Source of the DNA: Vibrio sp. HB236076
Lineage (GTDB): Bacteria; Pseudomonadota; Gammaproteobacteria; Enterobacterales; Vibrionaceae
Direction of reading: 5' to 3'
Assembly: GCF_040957575.1 (NCBI RefSeq)
Contig: NZ_CP162601.1
Location: forward strand, 434,001-498,000
Length of the DNA: 64,000 bases
The notes beneath the pieces are model-generated. The model was not told where the DNA came from. It saw nothing but the letters and a program-made list of their open reading frames with translations, and did not search any database. A program made the translations under genes and the position numbers. Positions 21,476-29,327 of the stretch are shown here, piece by piece. The number at the start of each line of letters is the position of its first letter. The stretch's first letter is position 1.

Positions 21476-23323
21476 ATGGCATTATGGGGCGGTAGATTTA
21501 CCCAAGCAGCAGACACGAGATTCAAAGACTTCAACGATTCACTGCGCTTTGATTACCGATTGGCTGAACAAGATATTGTGGGTTCCATTGCTTGGTCTAA
21601 AGCACTGCTTTCTGTCGATGTTCTCAGTGTCGATGAACAGCAAAAACTCGAGCTGGCGCTGAATGAATTAAAACTCGAAGTGCTTGAAGATCCGAATAAA
21701 ATTTTAAAGTCTGACGCCGAAGACATCCACTCTTGGGTCGAGCAACAGCTGATCAACAAAGTCGGTGATTTAGGCAAAAAACTGCACACAGGCCGTTCTC
21801 GTAACGACCAAGTCGCGACCGATTTAAAACTCTGGTGTCGCCAACAAGGTCAACAACTGTTACTGACCTTAGATAAATTACAAAGCAAAATGGTCGAGGT
21901 GGCCGCTGAGCACCAAGCGACGGTTTTGCCGGGGTATACCCATTTACAACGCGCCCAACCGGTGACATTTGCCCACTGGTGTTTGGCGTACGTTGAAATG
22001 CTTGAGCGTGATTACTCGCGTTTGAGTGATGCACTCAATCGTTTAGATACCTGCCCACTTGGCTCTGGCGCCTTGGCGGGCACCGCCTACGAAATTGACC
22101 GCGAGCAATTGGCCAGCCACTTGGGCTTTTCTCGCGCTACTCGCAACTCCCTTGACTCGGTCTCCGATCGCGATCACGTGATGGAGCTGATGTCGATTGC
22201 GTCGATTTCCATGTTGCACCTATCGCGCATGGCCGAAGATATGATCTTCTACAACTCAGGTGAAGCGGGCTTTATTGAACTGGCCGACACCGTGACCTCT
22301 GGCTCGTCACTGATGCCACAGAAAAAGAACCCCGATGCCCTAGAGCTCATCCGCGGGAAAACCGGCCGTGTTTACGGCGCCATGTCAGCGATGATGATGA
22401 CGGTCAAAGCTTTGCCATTGGCGTACAACAAAGACATGCAAGAAGACAAAGAAGGCTTGTTTGACGCGCTCGACACGTGGCACGACTGTATTGAAATGGC
22501 CGGCCTGTGTTTTGAAGGCATCAAAGTCAACGGCGAGCGCACCCTGGAAGCGGCTCAACAAGGTCACGCCAACGCCACGGAACTCGCCGACTACCTAGTT
22601 GCGAAAGGCATTCCGTTTAGAGAAGCGCACCACATTGTTGGTGTGGCAGTGGTCGCAGCGATCGAAAAAGGCTGCGCCCTAGAAGACATGTCACTGGCGG
22701 AGCTCAAAGTCTTCTCTGACGTCATTGAAGACGATGTCTACCAAATTCTGACCATCGAATCGTGTTTAGAGAAGCGCTCTGCCTTGGGCGGTGTGGCTCC
22801 TAAACAAGTCGCTCACGCAGTGGAACAAGCCAAATTGCGCCTTAGTGAGCGCGACGCCGCGCCAGTCAAAGTGCGCGCCGCACGAACCAGTGATGTCGAA
22901 GCGCTTGAAGGCCTAGTGAGCTATTTGGCCAACTTGGGCGAAGATCTGCCTAAAACGCGCCAACAACTGTTGTCCGAAATTGATGCCTTTGCCGTTTCCG
23001 AGCACCACGGCGAGATCACTGGATTGGCGTCGCTTTACGTCCACGACGGCAAGATGGCGGAAATCAAATCGATTGGCATTGAACCCGGTTGGCAACATCA
23101 AGGCAAGGGCACCGCGCTGGTGGCTTATTTGGTCGACCGCGCGCGTCAAATGCAAGTCGATAAAGTGTTTGTCTTAACGCGCAACCCGGAGTTCTTCATC
23201 AAGCAACACTTTGTGCCGACCTCTAAGAGCATTCTGGCCAAAACCTTGAATAAGACCAGCGCCGCCGAACTGACTCAATTTGCCTACGACGAAGTGGCCC
23301 TGCACATCGATGTGAGCCAATAA
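21476..23323 (+). CDS. argH: Argininosuccinate lyase fused to N-acetylglutamate synthase domain, ArgH(A)
   Basis: The first ~457 of 615 residues are argininosuccinate lyase: [32 protein letters not shown] and the signature [16 protein letters not shown]. Residues ~463-615 form a GNAT acetyltransferase domain ([16 protein letters not shown], then the acetyl-CoA loop [15 protein letters not shown]). This fusion is known from Moritella and Vibrio, where it replaces a separate argA, so one protein does both the first and last steps of the pathway. The ribosome binding site GGAGAAAAGCA is identical to that of argG. Confidence 0.96.
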   Translation: MALWGGRFTQAADTRFKDFNDSLRFDYRLAEQDIVGSIAWSKALLSVDVLSVDEQQKLELALNELKLEVLEDPNKILKSDAEDIHSWVEQQLINKVGDLGKKLHTGRSRNDQVATDLKLWCRQQGQQLLLTLDKLQSKMVEVAAEHQATVLPGYTHLQRAQPVTFAHWCLAYVEMLERDYSRLSDALNRLDTCPLGSGALAGTAYEIDREQLASHLGFSRATRNSLDSVSDRDHVMELMSIASISMLHLSRMAEDMIFYNSGEAGFIELADTVTSGSSLMPQKKNPDALELIRGKTGRVYGAMSAMMMTVKALPLAYNKDMQEDKEGLFDALDTWHDCIEMAGLCFEGIKVNGERTLEAAQQGHANATELADYLVAKGIPFREAHHIVGVAVVAAIEKGCALEDMSLAELKVFSDVIEDDVYQILTIESCLEKRSALGGVAPKQVAHAVEQAKLRLSERDAAPVKVRAARTSDVEALEGLVSYLANLGEDLPKTRQQLLSEIDAFAVSEHHGEITGLASLYVHDGKMAEIKSIGIEPGWQHQGKGTALVAYLVDRARQMQVDKVFVLTRNPEFFIKQHFVPTSKSILAKTLNKTSAAELTQFAYDEVALHIDVSQ

Positions 23324-23389
23324 TCGTCAATGAAGCCGTCATGGCCAATGAACCGGCCATGGCGTTGAACCGATAAGCGCGAAAAAAAT

Positions 23390-23418
23390 AAAAAGATCAG
23401 CAGATGATCTTTTTATTT
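23390..23418 (+). terminator. Terminator of argH
   Basis: A 10-bp stem (AAAAAGATCA/TGATCTTTTT) followed by ATTTTT, 67 bases after the stop. Confidence 0.85.
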
Positions 23419-23486
23419 TTAATTCATATTGTTAACGGTTTCGTCAATCAAAAGATCGCTTTTTTGTCGCACGGCAGGGCTTTTTT

Positions 23487-23588
23487 TTGAACTTCGATTA
23501 GAGAGCGTGGTCTATTACTGTACCACTGCTTTTTCTTAGATATTTTCTAAGAAAACCTCAAGCGCTTTACTGGCCTTGAGGTTTTTTT
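23487..23588 (+). ncRNA. Candidate short RNA with promoter-like start and terminator
   Basis: TTGAAC (23487) and TCTATT (23511), 18 bases apart and with an upstream TG extension, look like a sigma-70 promoter. About 65 bases later lies the strong terminator AAAACCTCAAG/CTTGAGGTTTT plus T run (23552-23588). A small hairpin CTTAGA/TCTAAG is in between. The terminator could simply end the convergent DUF3624 gene, so an RNA gene is only a possibility. Confidence 0.3.
23552..23588. terminator. Strong bidirectional hairpin terminator
   Basis: An 11-bp stem AAAACCTCAAG/CTTGAGGTTTT followed by T7 on the plus strand and TTTTC on the minus strand. It sits between converging argH and the DUF3624 gene. 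Confidence 0.85.
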
Positions 23589-23694
23589 CTGTCTATCGTT
23601 TGCCCCGTCATGTACTGGCTCTCTCATTTTTATCGCTACCTAATAGCAATTCAAACCAATTCAATTCAAACCAAGCCTAAGCGCAAAGTCATCC

Positions 23695-23985
23695 TTAGCG
23701 TGTTGAGCGAGGTTTTGCCCCCTTGGCCAAACGCTGATGTTGCCGCGCAATGATCAGCCAGCGCATAATAAGGTGCAGCAAGAGTAAGCCGACACTGGCC
23801 AGCCAAGCCATCGCCAACGCAATACCTTGTACGCTGCGAAGGGCCGCGCTTCCCGCGCCTTGAGCGGTTAGCCACCACAAACCGGCACTGAGCAACAAAG
23901 AAAAAACTGTCAGTAACAGGATGCACTGGCGACAACGTCCTACTTTGCGCCAAAAAAGCGATTGTTGACAATCTGAGCAGCTCAT
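23695..23985 (-). CDS. DUF3624 small membrane protein
   Basis: A 96-residue protein starting MSCSDCQQSLFWRKVGRCRQC; the start at 23985 follows AAGGAAGGAAG. It has two CxxC pairs (residues 3-6 and 18-21) followed by two hydrophobic segments (about 22-43 and 52-75) and a basic tail. It resembles the Vibrio DUF3624 family of unknown function. The paired cysteines before a membrane hairpin suggest a metal-binding or redox motif, but nothing visible names a role. An upstream in-frame start (24039) would add residues without similarity. Confidence 0.8.
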   Translation of the reverse strand: MSCSDCQQSLFWRKVGRCRQCILLLTVFSLLLSAGLWWLTAQGAGSAALRSVQGIALAMAWLASVGLLLLHLIMRWLIIARQHQRLAKGAKPRSTR

Positions 23986-24317
23986 AGATCTTCCTTCCTT
24001 TTTTGTCACCGGCCAGTGATAAGGTGGCGTGTTGATCACTGCCAGGGTGAGTACAGTGACGAACGCCTTTTTTATCGAGTGATGTTAATCCTGTCATCCG
24101 TTTATAGTCATCAACGAGGATAAAAACAAGCCCTATTATCGCACGATGAGCGAGGGTCTGAGGCGGGGTGGGGTCGGCTGCCCTTGGTCGCCAATACCTA
24201 TTGTCGATGAGAAAGAGTCGAAGGGGGGACGAAGGAGGCCATGAGGCGAACAACAAGCGCGAAACGCAAAGCGAACAGGAAAAGAGAGGGATTGGCCGCT
24301 GATAAGCCGAGGCGCTC

Positions 24318-24356
24318 CTAGCCACATACTCTAGTCACATACTCTAGCCACATACC
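24318..24356. repeat. 13-bp tandem repeat, three copies
   Basis: CTAGCCACATACT, CTAGTCACATACT and CTAGCCACATACC are contiguous. It is a small slippage repeat downstream of the RRM gene. Confidence 0.85.
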
Positions 24357-24367
24357 CCCTGCAACAT

Positions 24368-24391
24368 AAAAGCTCCCGAGTCCGAGAGCTC
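24368..24391 (-). terminator. Terminator of the RRM-protein gene
   Basis: On the minus strand GAGCTCTCGG/CGGGAGCTTTT forms a slightly mismatched stem ending in a short T run, 20 bases past the stop. Confidence 0.65.
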
Positions 24392-24411
24392 ATTGAACTT
24401 GCAGGTATACA

Positions 24412-24651
24412 TTAAGACTGAGCGACCTTAACGCGAATTTTACTTTTGTGCTGGCTGGTCAAATTGAGCGCTTGCATCGCCGCTTTTGCCTCTGTCTCAT
24501 CGGGCATGACCACAAAACCAAAGCCTTTTGAATGCCCGGTTTCATGGTCGCGAACTAAAGTGCACTCGGCCACGGTGCCATAGGCGTTGAACCACTGGCG
24601 GATGTCTTGTTCGGTTGAGGTTTTGGCAAGGTTGCGAACTAGTAATTTCAT
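24412..24651 (-). CDS. RRM-domain RNA-binding protein
   Basis: A 79-residue single RNA recognition motif. RNP2 is LLVRNLA (residues 3-9) and RNP1 is SKGFGFVVM (residues 41-49), with the betaalphabeta-betaalphabeta length of a complete RRM. Small stand-alone RRM proteins occur in Vibrio and cyanobacteria, some cold-inducible; a role in RNA chaperoning is inferred. The ATG at 24651 is preceded by a long purine-poor leader (CCTGAGTTAATT), so translation initiation may be weak or controlled. Confidence 0.9.
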   Translation of the reverse strand: MKLLVRNLAKTSTEQDIRQWFNAYGTVAECTLVRDHETGHSKGFGFVVMPDETEAKAAMQALNLTSQHKSKIRVKVAQS

Positions 24652-24761
24652 AATTAACTCAGGCAGGAAATGAGGCGGAGATTCTCGCAGGTTGGCGACT
24701 AAAAACCAAGCGCTATTTTTACTCCCTTCTCTGGCGAAAGGACGCTAGTGGCTCAACACAC

Positions 24762-24885
24762 AAAAAAAAGCCACACAATGTGATCAAGCATTGTGTGGCA
24801 AACAAGGCAAGAAAATAATCAGGCGACTCAAGGGGGGAAGATATCGCCTGATTATTTTATTCCGATCTAATCGAAATTAGACAGG
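24762..24885 (-). ncRNA. Candidate structured sRNA divergent from oxyR
   Basis: On the minus strand three hairpins follow one another: TCTAAT-TTCG-ATTAGA (24866-24881); a perfect 15-bp stem (24812-24826 with 24844-24858) whose 17-base loop contains CTTCCCCCC; and a perfect 11-bp stem GCCACACAATG/CATTGTGTGGC (24770-24799) followed by T8. The last is a textbook terminator with no protein gene upstream of it on that strand. The unpaired C-rich loop could pair with ribosome binding sites. Location resembles E. coli oxyS next to oxyR, but there is no sequence similarity I can claim, and the 5' end and promoter are unclear. Confidence 0.5.
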
Positions 24886-25081
24886 GATAACGCGAAAACA
24901 TCGATGATCATGGCATGGGTTAATGAGCGAAGTGCAGAACGCTAAAAAACAATTACCATCAAGGACTTAAATCATCTTGTTACAATGGTTAAGCAGCGTG
25001 TGACTCAAACACACTGCTTCATCGCCGTTAAACAAACTGTTTAACTGGCGCTATTATTGAAAAAGTTCTTTGATAGTTCTA

Positions 25082-25118
25082 ATCGTTTGGTACTATAGGA
25101 TTAATAGGTTCTTTCTAT
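25082..25118 (+). promoter_or_regulatory. OxyR operator upstream of oxyR
   Basis: The pattern ATCG-N7-CTAT-N7-ATAG-N7-CTAT matches the OxyR consensus ATAG-N7-CTAT-N7-ATAG-N7-CTAT at 15 of 16 positions with exact spacing. It ends 13 bases before the oxyR ATG, which fits autorepression. Confidence 0.85.
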
Positions 25119-25131
25119 ACGGTGATTAAAA

Positions 25132-26025
25132 ATGAATATCCGTGATTTTGAGTATTTAGTCGCCTTGGCTGAGCACCGACACTTTCGAAAAGCGGCCGAG
25201 GCTTGCTTTGTGAGCCAACCGACACTCAGTGGTCAAATTCGAAAACTGGAAGATCAAATCGGCTCTCCTTTACTTGAGAGAAGCAGTCGTCGGGTGCTGT
25301 TTACCGATGCGGGGATGCAGTTAGTTGACCAGGCCAAGCGCATTTTACGCGAAGTGAAAACCTTTCGCGAAATGGCCAATGGTCAAAATGGTGAGATGAC
25401 CGGGCCCATCAATATTGGCTTTATTCCGACCTTAGGTCCGTACTTGCTGCCGCGTATTTTGCCGCAATTAAAACAAAGCTATCCAGACCTCGAGCTCTTT
25501 TTACACGAAGCGCAAACCCAATTGCTGGTCAATCAATTGGCCGAAGGCAAACTCGATTGCTTGGTGCTGGCTTCAGTTGAAGAAAGTTCGGCTTTCAAAG
25601 AAATCCCGCTTTATGAAGAACCTTTGTATTTGGCGGTGCCTAAAGATCACGAATGGGCGAATCGCGAACGCATGTCGATGAGTGAACTCAATGGCCGTAC
25701 TGTGTTGGCGTTGGGCGATGGCCACTGTTTGCGCGATCAAGCCCTCGGCTACTGCTTTGCCGCGGGGGCGCAAGACGACGAGCGCTTTAAAGCCACCAGT
25801 TTAGAGACGCTGAGAAACATGGTGGCTGCTGGTGGAGGCATTACCTTGTTACCTCAATTATCAGTCCCAGAAGGGGAAGCCAACAGCGCAGTGCATTACA
25901 TCAAATACCTAGACCCCGCTCCAGCGCGCAATTTGGTGTTAGTGTATCGCCCTGGCTCACCGCTGCGTCAGCGCTTCGAAAGCCTAGCGGCGCGAATTTC
26001 AAGTTTGCTAAAAACCAGTGAATAG
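25132..26025 (+). CDS. oxyR: Hydrogen peroxide-responsive LysR-type regulator OxyR
   Basis: LysR regulator of 297 residues. The N-terminal helix-turn-helix is FRKAAEACFVSQPTLSGQIRKLE (split near residue 30). The redox cysteines lie in GDGHCLRDQALGYC, the same nine-residue spacing as Cys199/Cys208 of E. coli OxyR. A matching operator lies immediately upstream. In V. cholerae oxyR also lies next to mrcA. Autoregulated; probable activator of peroxide defence genes outside the window. Confidence 0.96.
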   Translation: MNIRDFEYLVALAEHRHFRKAAEACFVSQPTLSGQIRKLEDQIGSPLLERSSRRVLFTDAGMQLVDQAKRILREVKTFREMANGQNGEMTGPINIGFIPTLGPYLLPRILPQLKQSYPDLELFLHEAQTQLLVNQLAEGKLDCLVLASVEESSAFKEIPLYEEPLYLAVPKDHEWANRERMSMSELNGRTVLALGDGHCLRDQALGYCFAAGAQDDERFKATSLETLRNMVAAGGGITLLPQLSVPEGEANSAVHYIKYLDPAPARNLVLVYRPGSPLRQRFESLAARISSLLKTSE

Positions 26026-26135
26026 CCCTATTGTGACCTGAATAACCGTGTTGTGAACCAAATAGCAGCACGGTGACCACCACGGTCACAGCGCGTTTTG
26101 ATGACTGGACATCACGACTGGGTATTCCCTAGATG

Positions 26136-26345
26136 TAATACCAATCTAACTCAATAGCGGGTCACCCTAGCGGGTTAAAAAACTCGACAATGTCGTTAAG
26201 AAAATAACTTGTAGAACAACGACTCACTGTTTTGTCTTTATTAGCAAATAGGTATAAGTAAATAGGTTGCCTTGTTCTCAAGCTTTTTCTCTGCGCTATC
26301 ATTGACCACATACTTAATCAGATTGGTATTAATCAGATTGGTATA
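26136..26345. repeat. MITE-like element with inverted ends
   Basis: TAATACCAATCT (26136-26147) is the reverse complement of AGATTGGTATTA (26320-26331), bounding ~196 bp without a gene; the right end is then partly repeated (AGATTGGTATA, 26335-26345). Elements with ATTGGTATTA ends are common in Vibrionaceae intergenic regions as far as I recall. It is likely a non-autonomous mobile repeat. Confidence 0.6.
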
Positions 26346-26358
26346 AGTTGAGTGAAAT

Positions 26359-26391
26359 AAAAAAGGAGAAGGGCGAACCTTCTCCTTTTTA
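26359..26391. terminator. Bidirectional terminator oxyR / mrcA
   Basis: A perfect 13-bp stem AAAAAGGAGAAGG/CCTTCTCCTTTTT with a short loop, flanked by A and T runs, between convergent genes. Confidence 0.9.
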
Positions 26392-26418
26392 ATGCGCGTT
26401 AATCCGGTTTGTTTAGGA

Positions 26419-28998
26419 CTAGAAGAGCTCCTCCGACTCCCCTTGGCCGCTGTAGAGGCTGTTTTCTAAGCGGTTGCTGCGCACGTATTCGGTTGGCTCA
26501 GTGCCTTTGACAAAATACTCAAACATCGAGGTGGCATCGGATTTATTGGTCAATAAACCGGTGTCGCGATCGATGCGCACTCGCACGATGTCTTTTGGCA
26601 ACGGCTGTTCTTGCTCAGGGGTATTGGCCAGCGCCACCGACATAAAGTCAATCCAAGCGGGCTGGGCGGTTTTCGCACCGGCTTCAGCGCCGCTCGATTG
26701 CGCTTTGCCAAGGTTGGCGTTCGGGCTAGTGCGACCGAGGTTGCGGCTGTGATTGTCAAAGCCAACCCAAGCGGTGGCGACAATGCCTGGGCCATAACCA
26801 TTGTACCAAGCGTCTTTTGAATCATTGGTGGTACCGGTTTTACCGCCGATATCGCGACGCTCCAGTGACTGTGCGCGCCAGCCGGTGCCATTCCACCCAG
26901 TGCCTTGGCTCCAATCGCCGCCGCCCCAAATGTTGCTGTACATCATTTCGCGTACGAGGAACGCGGTTTGCTCGGAGATCACCTGCTTGGCGTAACGAGG
27001 GCCTTGCTCTTGTGGTTGCCCATCGTTGTCCGCTGCCAGTGTTTGACCGTCAGGCTGTGACTGAGCCATAGGATCGTATTCATCAAACCCGTGCGCCGTG
27101 TCTTGTTGCGGCGGCGGGCAGTTTTCCTGACAAATGACATCGGCTTGCGTGCGATACACTTCTTCGTCAAACGCGGTGTCGATATGGTCAATGTAGTAAG
27201 GTGTGACGTAGTAGCCGCCATTGGCAAAGACCGAGTAACCTTGGGCCAATTGCAGCGGCGTCAAGCTGCCTGCACCTAGAGCAATGGTTTCCGAGCGTGG
27301 TAGACGGTCTTTGTCAAAGCCAAAGCGGGTGAGGTAATCACGCGCTTTGTCCAAGCCGACAGCGCGTAAGGTTCGCACCGCCATGACGTTTTTCGACTGC
27401 GCGAGACCAATGCGAATTCGAGTTGGGCCTAGGTACGTTGGCGGCGAGTTTTTCGGACGCCATGCCGTGCCTTGGCTGCGATCCCATTTGTTGACCGGCG
27501 CATCATTGACTAGGGTTGCGAGGGTCATGCCATTGTCCATCGCCGCCGAGTAAATAAAGGGTTTGATGCCCGAGCCGACCTGACGAACCGACTGAGTGGC
27601 GCGGTTAAACTTACTGTGGTTGTAGTTAAAGCCGCCGACCAGAGCCAAAATGGCACCGTCTTGTGGTTTCATGGCCAAAAAGGCGGTATTGGCGCCCGGG
27701 ACTTGGCTCAAACGCCAAGCGTCTTGATCGCTAGGGGCCTGTGCGTCTTTATTGGGCTTTTTGCGCACCCAAATCTGGTCGCCAACGCTGAGGATCTCGC
27801 TGGCCGACTTCGGTGAATTGCCTTGGCGTTTGTCGGTGATATAACGACGCGCCCAGTTCATGCTAGACCAATCGAGTTCGACTGGGCCGACTTTTTTGAC
27901 TTCGACGGTGGCGTCTTTGTCGCCCACGCGCGTCACAACCGCGGGGTAAAGTTCGCCATAGGTCGGTTGGTCGGTGAGGTAGTCGAGGATTTTTTCTTCA
28001 TCCCACGGCGCTTGGCCTTGTTTCCACAACACGTTTTCTGGGCCGCGATAGCCATGACGCTCATCGTAGTTAAGCAAGTTGTGCACGGCAGACTCATTGG
28101 CCGCTTGTTGCAGCTTAGAGTCGATGGTCATGTAGACCTTCATGCCAGAGGTGTAGGCTTGCTCTTGACCGTAGCGTTCCACCATCCAAGCGCGCGCCAT
28201 TTCGGCTAAATACGGAGCGTGAACCTGGATTTCGGCGCCGTGGTAGCTGGCGACTAAGGTTTCGTTCTTCGCTTGCTGGTACTGAGCTTGGGTGATGTAG
28301 TTTTCGTCGAGCATGCGCCCAAGCACAATATTGCGACGCGCGGTGGCACGTTGAATCGAGTGCAGTGGGTTCATGGTCGAAGGCGCTTTTGGCATACCGG
28401 CTAGGGTCGCGATTTGACTCAAGCTCAAATCTTTTAGCTCTTTGCCAAAATACACACGCGCGGCCGCGCCAAAGCCGTAAGAGCGATAACCCAAGAAGAT
28501 CTTGTTGATGTACAAGGTCATGATCTCTTGTTTGCTCAACAGCTGCTCAATGTGAATGGCGATGAAGATCTCTTTGATTTTACGCATGATCTTCTTCTCA
28601 TTACTCAAGAAGAAGTTACGGGCCAACTGCTGGGTAATGGTACTGGCGCCCTGTTTGGCGTGACCTGAGACCAACACCACAAAAGCCGCGCGCACAATGC
28701 CGATCGGATCGACCCCGGGGTGTTCATAAAAACGACTGTCTTCGGTCGCGATGAGGGCGTGGATCAGATCTTGGGGAATGTCTTGATACTGAACCGGGAT
28801 ACGACGTTTTTCACCAAACTGAGCCATCAGTTTGCCGTCTTTTGTGAACACTTGCATTGGGGTTTGCAGCTCCACTTCTTTTAACGTGGCCACGTCAGGT
28901 AACTCTGGCTTGACGTATTGATACATGCCAAAGATGACCCCTATCCCAAGTAAAATGCAAATCACTGCAAATATAAGTAATCGTTTTATGAACTTCAC
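26419..28998 (-). CDS. mrcA: Penicillin-binding protein 1A
   Basis: Bifunctional peptidoglycan glycosyltransferase/transpeptidase anchored in the inner membrane, 859 residues. TM near residues 5-27; GT51 motifs EDSRFYEHPGVD, GASTITQQLARN and KIKEIFIAIHIE; transpeptidase SxxK as SGIKPF, SxN as SKN and KTG as GGKTGTTND. A Gln/Asp-rich insert (PPPQQDTAHGFDEYDP) lies between TP motifs. It is divergent from the pilus operon, the classical mrcA/pilM (ponA/comA) arrangement. Confidence 0.97.
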   Translation of the reverse strand: MKFIKRLLIFAVICILLGIGVIFGMYQYVKPELPDVATLKEVELQTPMQVFTKDGKLMAQFGEKRRIPVQYQDIPQDLIHALIATEDSRFYEHPGVDPIGIVRAAFVVLVSGHAKQGASTITQQLARNFFLSNEKKIMRKIKEIFIAIHIEQLLSKQEIMTLYINKIFLGYRSYGFGAAARVYFGKELKDLSLSQIATLAGMPKAPSTMNPLHSIQRATARRNIVLGRMLDENYITQAQYQQAKNETLVASYHGAEIQVHAPYLAEMARAWMVERYGQEQAYTSGMKVYMTIDSKLQQAANESAVHNLLNYDERHGYRGPENVLWKQGQAPWDEEKILDYLTDQPTYGELYPAVVTRVGDKDATVEVKKVGPVELDWSSMNWARRYITDKRQGNSPKSASEILSVGDQIWVRKKPNKDAQAPSDQDAWRLSQVPGANTAFLAMKPQDGAILALVGGFNYNHSKFNRATQSVRQVGSGIKPFIYSAAMDNGMTLATLVNDAPVNKWDRSQGTAWRPKNSPPTYLGPTRIRIGLAQSKNVMAVRTLRAVGLDKARDYLTRFGFDKDRLPRSETIALGAGSLTPLQLAQGYSVFANGGYYVTPYYIDHIDTAFDEEVYRTQADVICQENCPPPQQDTAHGFDEYDPMAQSQPDGQTLAADNDGQPQEQGPRYAKQVISEQTAFLVREMMYSNIWGGGDWSQGTGWNGTGWRAQSLERRDIGGKTGTTNDSKDAWYNGYGPGIVATAWVGFDNHSRNLGRTSPNANLGKAQSSGAEAGAKTAQPAWIDFMSVALANTPEQEQPLPKDIVRVRIDRDTGLLTNKSDATSMFEYFVKGTEPTEYVRSNRLENSLYSGQGESEELF

Positions 28999-29327
28999 CG
29001 GTAAATTCCTGATTGATTAAGGCGGCTAAAAAGCGGACCTGACTATTCTTGTGGCATGTCGAAGGGTTTCCCGAGAAATATCAAGACGCGATACATCAAA
29101 GTTTGATGCAGGCCCTGATGACAAAAACGGTGCAGTCTGCCAATTAAAACGCAATTACCAGTCAGAAAAACTGTACTAATAGCAAATGCAATGACCCTGT
29201 AATACAACGTTCTATTTGGCCTTACCACGGGGTTAACCACTTAGTCATACTCTCGACAAGTTAAAGGCTCAGGTAGTTAGTGGCGTAAAGCATAGCAGCC
29301 TTTGTCACAGAGAGATAGGAGCAAGGC
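28999..29327. promoter_or_regulatory. Divergent promoter region mrcA / pil operon
   Basis: A 329-bp gap with no gene. The pil start is preceded by TAGGAGCAAGGC. No operator motif is recognised with confidence. Confidence 0.5.

Larger units (their letters stand above)
23324..23694. other. Intergenic region with two terminators
   Basis: Holds the argH terminator, a second hairpin terminator and a possible short RNA described separately. No protein gene is visible. Confidence 0.6.
23986..24411. other. Intergenic region DUF3624 / RRM gene
   Basis: A 426-bp stretch. It contains a 13-bp tandem repeat (unit CTAGYCACATACY, three copies, 24318-24356) and the RRM-gene terminator. Open frames here have no recognisable product. 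Confidence 0.5.
24652..25131. other. Intergenic region RRM gene / oxyR
   Basis: A 480-bp divergent region without protein genes. It holds the OxyR operator near oxyR and three hairpins described as a candidate minus-strand RNA. Confidence 0.6.
26026..26418. other. Intergenic region oxyR / mrcA
   Basis: Convergent gap of 393 bp, filled by an inverted-repeat-bounded element (26136-26345) and a bidirectional terminator. Confidence 0.6.
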
